DNA of 5,259 nucleotides, from assembly GCA_003602665.1 (NCBI GenBank), contig QQSG01000121.1, positions 1,966 to 7,224 on the forward strand, read 5' to 3'. Below, in pieces: positions 1 through 5,259 of the stretch. The stretch comes from Candidatus Poseidoniales archaeon (GTDB lineage: Archaea > Thermoplasmatota > Poseidoniia > Poseidoniales > Poseidoniaceae). The position numbers and the translations under genes were made by a program. Position 1 is the first letter of the stretch. Each line of letters opens with the position of its first letter. The notes below the pieces were generated by a model. The model saw only the letters and a list, made by a program, of their open reading frames with translations. It was not told the DNA's origin and searched no databases.

Positions 1-1544
1 CCACCTTGTTCTTGCAAGGTTGCAAGAAGTTGTGAGCGGTGTTTTAGGGATGTGCGAGGATCGTTGATTCGAACCCAGCGTTGCAAGTGAATTCCAGGTC
101 CTACATAGGCTGTATCGAAATCCACGGTATCAGACATGCCATGTGCAAGCAGGTGGCTTGAGATTGCGTTCATTTTGTGGAGTGACAGTGCTGTTTCCGA
201 GGCAAGTACGCCAACAGCCTTTCCGCTGATGAGACGTTCCCCCTCTCTTGGGTCTGCTTGGACCCATGGATTGGCCTTTGCTCTGTTTTCTTCAAATCGT
301 CGGGTATCGACAATAAGATCTCTGAGAATTGGGAATCCAGGCAAAGGCTCGATACGCAATCTGCCATTGTTGACAAGTTCACCGACACGGGCGATATCTG
401 CTAAGACTATGCGTCCATTTGCACGAACTCCAGTCGTTGCTGTTCCGGCAGTGTTTCCACGGCGGAAGGCGAAACTTCCATCAACATCGCGTTGGAAATT
501 CATGAAGAGGTCTTCAAGTGATGCTGAGGCAGGAACAGTGGTGGCAATGACATCCCAGCCATTTTCTCCTTGTGAAGGGCAATAGCGGAAGAGTTCCAGT
601 TCGACATGAATGTCTGAGTGGTCGATGTGTCCCGGTGCGAAGTCACCTTCGACAACATCATCGTCATCTGATGTTCCGTAAGCTGCCATCTCATCAATGA
701 GTTCGAGTTGAAGTGTTCCTGAGTCATCGACACATGCAATTCGTGGTAGTGTTTCAAGGACCCATTGAGTCCAAGGTTCATCGAAATCAACATCACACAT
801 CTGTATAGGTTGCACACTGTGTGCTCCAAGGCTGGATAATTTGTCATCCCAGTCGGTTCCTGCTTTACAGAATTCGTCATATGAAGTGTCTCCGATTGCA
901 CATACTGAATAGTGCATAGCGGACAAACCAGGTGCGTCTGATTGGACAGATTGCCACAAGTCTTCTGCGTTATCCGGCATTTCTCCTTCACCCCAGGTTG
1001 ATGTGATGATGAGAAGACGCTTGATGGAAGCAAGATTTGCTTTGTTGTAGCCATCCATATCGACAACGTTTGCATTTAATCCATAATTTGAAGCAAGTTT
1101 TGCAGTCTTTTCAGCAAGACCTGCTGCGTTTCCTGTTTGAGAACCGAAAAGAATGGTGAGTGAGCGATCTCCACCGAGAACTGCAGTGAGTTCGTCTGAT
1201 GCAGAGCCTCCAACTGCAACCGCTGCTGCTGGTGCAACAGCGACTTCCGCTGCAGGTGCTTCAACAACTTCTTCGGTTTCCGCACCGTCTGAGACAAGTT
1301 CAAACTTGATGACTTCCACAGGACAGGCTTCTGCAGCTTCCAAGATAATATCTGCATATTGAGCACCCAAATCACCAGTTAGTGGGCTCTTTCCTTCGTT
1401 CCTATCGAATCCACCATCGAGGCGAACAGCCGCAAGAATTTGCGAGGTTTCATCGGTTACTTCAAACACTTCTGGGCAGATGTCTTGGCATGCATCACAG
1501 GTGATGCAGTCTTCGTCAATCCATACCTTTGCAACGACTGTCAT
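1..1544 (-). CDS. Ferredoxin-flavodoxin-SdhB-like fusion protein (partial, 3' end beyond left edge)
   Basis: An open frame of 514 codons from ATG at 1544 runs off the left edge. Residues 1-84 form a single-cluster ferredoxin domain with C13, C16, C19 and C23 (CITCDACQDICP) and a distal C74-P. Residues 86-126 are an Ala/Val/Pro/Glu-rich linker. Residues 127-270 are a flavodoxin domain of the CysJ/diflavin-reductase type, with FMN phosphate loop GSQTGNA (134-140), TSTWGEGEMPDNA (181-193) and IGDTSYDEFCKAG (217-229). After an acidic spacer (DDDD at 293-296), residues 311-514 resemble SdhB/FrdB: FRY-CP (319-323), DGSFAFRR (355-362), RIEPLPGFPILRDLIVD (397-413), then AYVGPG (479-484) and NDPR (494-497) of the C-terminal helical domain. 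The SdhB cluster cysteines are absent: the 2Fe-2S loop reads FRRGNTAGTATTG, and there is no Cys after C322. The likely role is electron transfer between a 4Fe-4S cluster and FMN, with the SdhB-like part acting as scaffold or docking surface; that is inference. No signal peptide or membrane segment is visible, so it is probably cytoplasmic. The partner enzyme is unknown. The domain calls are firm, the function is not. Confidence 0.88.
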   Translation of the reverse strand, partial: MTVVAKVWIDEDCITCDACQDICPEVFEVTDETSQILAAVRLDGGFDRNEGKSPLTGDLGAQYADIILEAAEACPVEVIKFELVSDGAETEEVVEAPAAEVAVAPAAAVAVGGSASDELTAVLGGDRSLTILFGSQTGNAAGLAEKTAKLASNYGLNANVVDMDGYNKANLASIKRLLIITSTWGEGEMPDNAEDLWQSVQSDAPGLSAMHYSVCAIGDTSYDEFCKAGTDWDDKLSSLGAHSVQPIQMCDVDFDEPWTQWVLETLPRIACVDDSGTLQLELIDEMAAYGTSDDDDVVEGDFAPGHIDHSDIHVELELFRYCPSQGENGWDVIATTVPASASLEDLFMNFQRDVDGSFAFRRGNTAGTATTGVRANGRIVLADIARVGELVNNGRLRIEPLPGFPILRDLIVDTRRFEENRAKANPWVQADPREGERLISGKAVGVLASETALSLHKMNAISSHLLAHGMSDTVDFDTAYVGPGIHLQRWVRINDPRTSLKHRSQLLATLQEQG

Positions 1545-1654
1545 TTTTAGACCCTCAAAGCGTCCGCTTCGCAGACAATTATCCCACCTAACATCGGCCT
1601 TTCAACCTTGCCACCCGACCACGGGTATTTTCAAGCCCCAAGAATAGAGGCTGC
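1545..1654 (-). other. Intergenic spacer between thermosome and fusion gene
   Basis: This 110-bp gap holds the ribosome-binding site of the downstream gene and little else that I can support. Two AT-rich words on the minus strand could be TATA-like: GAAAATAC (1625-1632) and GATAATTG (1576-1583). Neither is a good match to an archaeal BRE/TATA pair, and the second would place the transcription start almost on the Shine-Dalgarno site. A short dyad, ACCCG-ACCA-CGGGT (1613-1626), has no T-run after it in the minus-strand direction. Either a weak promoter or read-through from the thermosome gene would fit. Confidence 0.35.
1552..1556 (-). promoter_or_regulatory. Ribosome-binding site of the ferredoxin-flavodoxin fusion gene
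   Basis: On the minus strand GAGGG lies seven bases upstream of the ATG at 1544, a normal Shine-Dalgarno spacing. It supports this ATG as the start, since the ferredoxin domain begins immediately after it (MTVVAKVWIDEDC). Confidence 0.6.
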
Positions 1655-3277
1655 TCACATGTGGAAGTCGCCGTCGCCGCCAAATCCATCAGCCATGCTG
1701 ACTCCCTTGGAAGAGATGACGTCGTCGATACGTAGAATCATGATTGCAGTCTCTGTAGCAGATTGAATTGCTTGTTCTACAACTCGCAATGGCTCCAAAA
1801 CGTTTCCATCCTTCATGTCAACCACGCCACCTTCGTAGACGTTGATTCCGGCATGGGATGCGCCATCAGCATGTGCTTTACGGAGAGCAATAAGTGTCGT
1901 GACTGGATCTAGACCTGCGTTTTCTGCAAGTGTTCGGGGAATAATCTCAAGAGCAGAAGCAAATGCTTCGATTGCCATTTGCTCTCTTCCGCCAATTGTC
2001 TCAGCATAAGTACGAAGATCTCTGCTTAGAGCAGCAAGAACGCTACCGCCACCTGTAAGAACAGCTCCGTCTTCCCAAGCAACAGAAACAACACCAACAG
2101 CATCATCGAATGCTCTGCGGATTTCGTCAACAACGTGTTCAGTTCCACCACGAAGGAGAACTGAAACAGATTTTGCTTGAGGGCATCCGGTGACGAATGT
2201 CATATCACTCTCGCCAATCTTTCTTTCCTCAACACGAGCAGCATGACCCAAGTCTTCAGCGGAAAGGTCGTCCATATTTGTGACAATTTGAGCGCCTGTT
2301 GCCTTTGAAAGAGCTTCCATATCGGATTTCTTTGCACGTCGAATTGTGAAGACACCTGCCTTTGAAAGGTAGTGTTGAGCGAGTTCGTCAATACCCTTCT
2401 GGCAAATGAGAACATTTGCACCAGATGCTGTAATTTTGTCAACAAGACCACGAATGTAGTTTTCTTCTTCTGCAAGGAAGGAAGCGAGTTGATTAGGATC
2501 TGTAATCTGAATCTTCGCATCAACCTCAGTCTTCTTTACTTCAACTGCTGAGTTTATCAGTGCAATTCGAGCATCATTCACGCTTCTTGGCATACCTGCA
2601 TGCACTCTTTCCTTGTCGAGTAGAATACCATCGATGAGAGTTGAATCTTTAATCGATCCACCTTGACGCTTTTCGACTTTGATATCACCAAGGTCGACAA
2701 TTCGCTCACCTTCATCAACAACGCCAACAGCGTTGACTGCACGTACACAGATATCTGCCATGAACGCCTTTACCGCTCCAGCAGATTTGCCGGTAAGAGC
2801 GGTCTTTGCAACTTCGAGAAGGACTGCATCGTTGTCGTTGGTCGAGATTCCGTGACCATCGAGGAGAGAAATTGCTTTTTCAGCTGCAAGTCTAAATCCT
2901 TCGCAGATAACTGTCGGATGGACGTTTTGCTCGATAAGATCTTCAGATCGCTTGAGTAGTTCACCGGAGAGAACAACCGCAGAGGTCGTACCGTCGTAGC
3001 AATGTTGCTCTTGTGTTTTTGCAACTTCAATAATCATCTTAGCAGCAGGGTGCTCAATATCCATCTCTTTGAGAATGGTTGCACCATCGTTTGTGATGAC
3101 GACGTCACCCATCGAATCTACGAGCATTTTGTCCATTCCTTTTGGACCAAGAGTCGAGCGTACAGAGTCTGCAACAGCCTTTGCTGCTGCGATGTTATTT
3201 GATTGAGCGCTGCGCCCACGAGTACGCTGAGTTCCTTCTTTTAGAATGAAGATTGGTGCTTGTCCGTTACCATACAT
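1655..3277 (-). CDS. ths: Thermosome subunit (group II chaperonin), complete
   Basis: This 540-residue protein has the usual length of an archaeal group II chaperonin subunit, which assembles into double-ring ATP-driven folding chambers with a built-in lid in the cytoplasm. Equatorial ATP-site motifs are visible: LGPKGMDKML (43-52), NDGATIL (63-69), DGTTS (95-99), D392 in the FDDAVGVV segment (the expected catalytic Asp), GGGS (409-412) and NAGLDP (453-458). The intermediate and apical domains occupy roughly 148-401, including LLRGGTEHVVDE (374-385). The last equatorial helix carries ILRIDDVIS (514-522). Oddities: Y94 replaces the Gly that normally precedes the catalytic Asp of GDGT, L414 replaces the Glu of GGGAxE, and the C-terminus is a short GFGGDGDFHM instead of Gly/Met repeats. 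The ATG at 3277 is chosen because a strong Shine-Dalgarno site precedes it and no N-terminal family sequence is missing. Only one subunit gene is visible, so alpha or beta type cannot be assigned. The family call is certain. Confidence 0.98.
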   Translation of the reverse strand: MYGNGQAPIFILKEGTQRTRGRSAQSNNIAAAKAVADSVRSTLGPKGMDKMLVDSMGDVVITNDGATILKEMDIEHPAAKMIIEVAKTQEQHCYDGTTSAVVLSGELLKRSEDLIEQNVHPTVICEGFRLAAEKAISLLDGHGISTNDNDAVLLEVAKTALTGKSAGAVKAFMADICVRAVNAVGVVDEGERIVDLGDIKVEKRQGGSIKDSTLIDGILLDKERVHAGMPRSVNDARIALINSAVEVKKTEVDAKIQITDPNQLASFLAEEENYIRGLVDKITASGANVLICQKGIDELAQHYLSKAGVFTIRRAKKSDMEALSKATGAQIVTNMDDLSAEDLGHAARVEERKIGESDMTFVTGCPQAKSVSVLLRGGTEHVVDEIRRAFDDAVGVVSVAWEDGAVLTGGGSVLAALSRDLRTYAETIGGREQMAIEAFASALEIIPRTLAENAGLDPVTTLIALRKAHADGASHAGINVYEGGVVDMKDGNVLEPLRVVEQAIQSATETAIMILRIDDVISSKGVSMADGFGGDGDFHM

Positions 3278-3280
3278 TGT

Positions 3281-3287
3281 ATCACCT
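3281..3287 (-). promoter_or_regulatory. Strong ribosome-binding site of the thermosome gene
   Basis: The minus strand reads AGGTGAT followed by ACA and the ATG at 3277. AGGTGAT is an extended match to the archaeal anti-Shine-Dalgarno sequence (GGAGGTGATC complement). The three-base gap is short but acceptable, because the core GGTGA is four bases or more from the ATG. It fixes the thermosome start. Confidence 0.8.
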
Positions 3288-3291
3288 ACGA

Positions 3292-3322
3292 TTCAAGGCG
3301 GGGTGCTGTGGGTCTTGAACCC
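3292..3322 (-). repeat. Overlapping inverted repeats in the thermosome leader
   Basis: Two stems share the same bases. Stem A pairs 3310-3313 with 3319-3322 (GGGT-TCAAG-ACCC on the minus strand). Stem B pairs 3314-3319 with 3292-3297 (TTCAAG with CTTGAA across a 16-base loop). They cannot form together, because the TTCAAG arm of B contains the loop of A. A 7-bp direct repeat, CCTACGA, flanks them at 3285-3291 and 3321-3327. The pairings are seen directly; any regulatory role is conjecture. No T-run follows, so this is not a classical terminator, and no TATA-like element is evident in the 62-bp gap. Confidence 0.35.
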
Positions 3323-3339
3323 TACGACAGACCTTCCAA

Positions 3340-5259
3340 CTACATTTTGCCATCAAGGTACTGTTGGCCGTAAGCGTTCCATTGCTCATTGGACCAGCCA
3401 GGTGGCAATCCTTCTGCTGGAATTGGGGGCGCTCCTGAAGCAACAGGAGGAGCCGGCGGCGCTTCCTCTACAGGAGCACTCGGAGCTGGTGGAGGTGACA
3501 TAGGAACTGTTGGAGCAGAAGCAACTGCACCGTATGTAGCGGTAAGCGAATCCTCGTACATGAGGTCGTCCCAGTCATCCATGTCATCATCTTTCTCAAC
3601 TGTTGTAACAATCTTGAATGTGATGAAACCAAGAACGAGGATAACAATCAAGAATCCAGACCAAAGAACGATTGTTTTGACTAATTCTCCGTCGTCTTCA
3701 GATGATGCTCCATCACCGTCACCACTGCTTGCTGATTGTTTCAACAGTTTCACCTGCAGAGTTGTCGTTGGTGAATCTGCGACTGTAAGAGAGGTTGCAT
3801 AGATGGAAAAGTCAACGGTCAGGGAATCTCCTGGCAAATTAATCAGTGTCGCATCAGTAACTGTAATTTCGACTGTTACGATTCTTGATTGATCTGACGG
3901 GAGTGAGAAACTTCGGTCATTACTGTCGATTCGAACACTGATGTAACTCGACCAGTTGCCATCGACCTTGTCGATAGAAATGGTTTGAGAAGGCGAGACT
4001 GCAGGGTTGAGTTTATTCTTTACTTCAATATCCATTGTATAGACCAAATTTGCCTCTGAAACATCTATTCGGGGAGGAGGAACCAAGTCAATTGTTCCTT
4101 GACGACCTACGAGATAAGTGGCTTCCCCAGTTCCTGAGATGGAAGGTTCGTTAACGGAAGTCGCTGTCAATCCAAGTGTTTGTGAACCATCGCTACCGTC
4201 CAAGAATCTGAATCGTACAATTGCATCAAATGTATCTCCAGAAGCAATAACCGGTGTTGTAGAAACGCCGTCAATTGGCATAGGGTCAATAATCTCTGCA
4301 ACCATTCCTTCCGGAACGCTCAATGAAATTGTAAAGCGGTCCTCTCTGTTACCATAGTTTGTAATTGTGAAAGAACGATCACTGGTATCCATTGAACCGG
4401 GCAAAAACGATTGGTCAGACGACTCATCTGAGACTGTTAGTGCAGCAGTATCGAGGATTTCGACGTTAATACGATGCGATACCGAGACCAAGGGATCATC
4501 GACATTCGTTGCTATAATGTCAAGATAGTAAAGCCCAGGCGATAGACCGACTGGCATTGGCAATGTTAGAATGATTGTTGTTTCGCCATCCCACGCATCA
4601 AGAATTGCTGTTGTTTCACCAGCGAGTTGAGCAGCCAAGAGATACTTGTGAGGGCCACCAAGAGACAGTGCATACTGCTCATCGTCGTTTCCAAGATTGA
4701 GTAAAGAAAGATACACCGTTTCTGGAACACCATCTGCAGCACTCTGGAATGAGGATTCGTCAGAATTCATTGAAGCATCTCTCAAAATTGGGACGTCGAT
4801 GTTACGAGCAAGGATATCTGCTCCGAACAGAGATGTACCACACGATGGGCATGTGGCTCGTAGGTTAAACGAGATAACACCAGGTGTGGCAAGTGGGTCC
4901 GCAGTGATATTGAGGAAGAGATTTGTCACCTCTGCCTTCTCAAGTATGATCGGATTTGGAATAGTCACACCTGTTTCATTTTCAACAACTCCAGTCCATC
5001 CTTCAGTGGAGAACGTCGGAGCAAGGAAGTAAGAAGCATCTCTGTTACCAACATTTTGAAGCCGAATAGGAACCAATCCTGATTCTCCTGGAAGTAGCGT
5101 ATCAGCCAAGAGTGGAGTTGAAGATGTGAGCGATACACCGTATTGTTCAGTAACTGCAAGATTCATACTTACTCGGCCTTTTTCGCCTGAGTTTGTACCA
5201 CCGCTATCAATGAACCAAACTTGCCATGTTTGTTGTTGTACATCTGCACCTGCTGGAAT
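3340..5259 (-). CDS. Surface-anchored protein with NxGN Ig-like repeats and C-terminal membrane helix (partial, 5' end beyond right edge)
   Basis: The frame is open from the right edge to the TAG at 3340-3342, giving 639 visible residues (residue 1 at 5257-5259). It holds a run of Ig-like beta-sandwich domains of the CARDB/NPCBM-associated (NEW3) kind. Three carry the family motif at near-regular spacing: NVGN (69-72), NLGN (188-191) and NYGN (301-304). A more divergent fourth domain covers about 384-505, and the end of an earlier one is cut at the edge. A Ser/Gly/Asp-rich linker leads to one hydrophobic helix (529-548, TIVLWSGFLIVILVLGFITF). After it come a Lys-Asp-rich stretch with DDDMDDWDD, a Pro/Ala-rich spacer, and a terminal GLPPGWSNEQWNAYGQQYL (617-635). 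The repeats should be outside the cell and the acidic tail inside. A signal peptide is expected upstream but not visible. The Met at 5166 sits inside a repeat strand and is not the start. Envelope or adhesion is the likely role; the ligand is unknown. Confidence 0.85.
   Translation of the reverse strand: MPAGADVQQQTWQVWFIDSGGTNSGEKGRVSMNLAVTEQYGVSLTSSTPLLADTLLPGESGLVPIRLQNVGNRDASYFLAPTFSTEGWTGVVENETGVTIPNPIILEKAEVTNLFLNITADPLATPGVISFNLRATCPSCGTSLFGADILARNIDVPILRDASMNSDESSFQSAADGVPETVYLSLLNLGNDDEQYALSLGGPHKYLLAAQLAGETTAILDAWDGETTIILTLPMPVGLSPGLYYLDIIATNVDDPLVSVSHRINVEILDTAALTVSDESSDQSFLPGSMDTSDRSFTITNYGNREDRFTISLSVPEGMVAEIIDPMPIDGVSTTPVIASGDTFDAIVRFRFLDGSDGSQTLGLTATSVNEPSISGTGEATYLVGRQGTIDLVPPPRIDVSEANLVYTMDIEVKNKLNPAVSPSQTISIDKVDGNWSSYISVRIDSNDRSFSLPSDQSRIVTVEITVTDATLINLPGDSLTVDFSIYATSLTVADSPTTTLQVKLLKQSASSGDGDGASSEDDGELVKTIVLWSGFLIVILVLGFITFKIVTTVEKDDDMDDWDDLMYEDSLTATYGAVASAPTVPMSPPPAPSAPVEEAPPAPPVASGAPPIPAEGLPPGWSNEQWNAYGQQYLDGKM

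Noticed and set aside
136..585. Plus-strand open frame of about 150 codons
   Set aside because: It lies opposite the SdhB-like and flavodoxin coding region, shows no recognisable domain, and its composition is explained by the minus-strand codons.
1..1544. Calling the fusion gene CysJ or SdhB
   Set aside because: It lacks a visible FAD/NADPH module required for CysJ, and lacks the cluster ligands required for a working SdhB; either name would mislead.
1613..1631. ACCCG-ACCA-CGGGT followed by ATTTT as a terminator
   Set aside because: The T-run is on the plus strand, where no gene ends; in the direction of the real genes the stem is followed by GG.
3310..3322. GGGTTCAAGACCC resembling a tRNA T-arm
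   Set aside because: The stem is only three to four pairs in that register and I found no matching acceptor, D-arm or anticodon arm around it.
3355..3411. WW domain in the surface protein tail
   Set aside because: LPPGW matches the WW opening, but only about 20 residues remain and the second Trp spacing and central aromatic strand are wrong.
3389..3802. Plus-strand Gly/Ala-rich open frame
   Set aside because: It is the antisense of the Pro/Ala-rich tail and membrane helix of the surface protein; the Gly/Ala bias is a mirror of Pro and Ala codons.
5164..5166. ATG as the start of the surface protein
   Set aside because: The same frame stays open for 31 more codons to the right edge, with sequence typical of a repeat (TWQVWFIDSGG...). 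No Shine-Dalgarno site or signal peptide follows the ATG.
1..5259. Mobile element, CRISPR array or integration site
   Set aside because: I saw no transposase or integrase coding, no regularly spaced repeats and no long terminal inverted repeats.

Overview
The window looks archaeal, most likely a marine Group II euryarchaeon (Candidatus Poseidoniales) or a close relative. The evidence is a complete group II chaperonin (thermosome) gene with an AGGTGAT Shine-Dalgarno site, next to a large surface protein built from NxGN-type Ig-like repeats. That protein ends in one membrane helix and a short tail with a GLPPGW...QW..YGQQYL motif, which I associate from memory with Poseidoniales. The lineage call is an inference; the archaeal call is stronger.

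All three genes lie on the minus strand and are tightly packed, so the order of transcription runs from right to left. (1) Positions 5259-3340 hold the 3' part of a surface-anchored Ig-repeat protein whose start lies beyond the right edge. (2) Positions 3277-1655 hold the thermosome subunit, after a 62-bp gap containing two mutually exclusive hairpins and a strong ribosome-binding site. (3) Positions 1544-1 hold the 5' part of an unusual redox protein that runs off the left edge, after a 110-bp gap. No plus-strand gene, RNA gene, mobile element or CRISPR array is supported.

The most notable object is the third gene. It joins a single-cluster [4Fe-4S] ferredoxin domain, an Ala/Pro/Val linker and a CysJ-type FMN flavodoxin domain. 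These are followed by a domain that aligns clearly with the iron-sulfur subunit of succinate dehydrogenase/fumarate reductase (SdhB/FrdB), yet every [2Fe-2S] ligand and the first four-Cys motif of SdhB have been replaced. It therefore looks like an electron-transfer protein that carries a cluster-free SdhB scaffold. The FAD/NADPH module usual after such a flavodoxin domain does not follow in the visible part.

The thermosome is full length but has two non-canonical active-site motifs: Tyr replaces the conserved Gly before the catalytic Asp of GDGT, and the Glu of the GGGAxE motif is missing. It also lacks the usual Gly/Met-rich C-terminal tail. No functional pathway clearly links the three genes; shared strand and close spacing are the only evidence for co-transcription.
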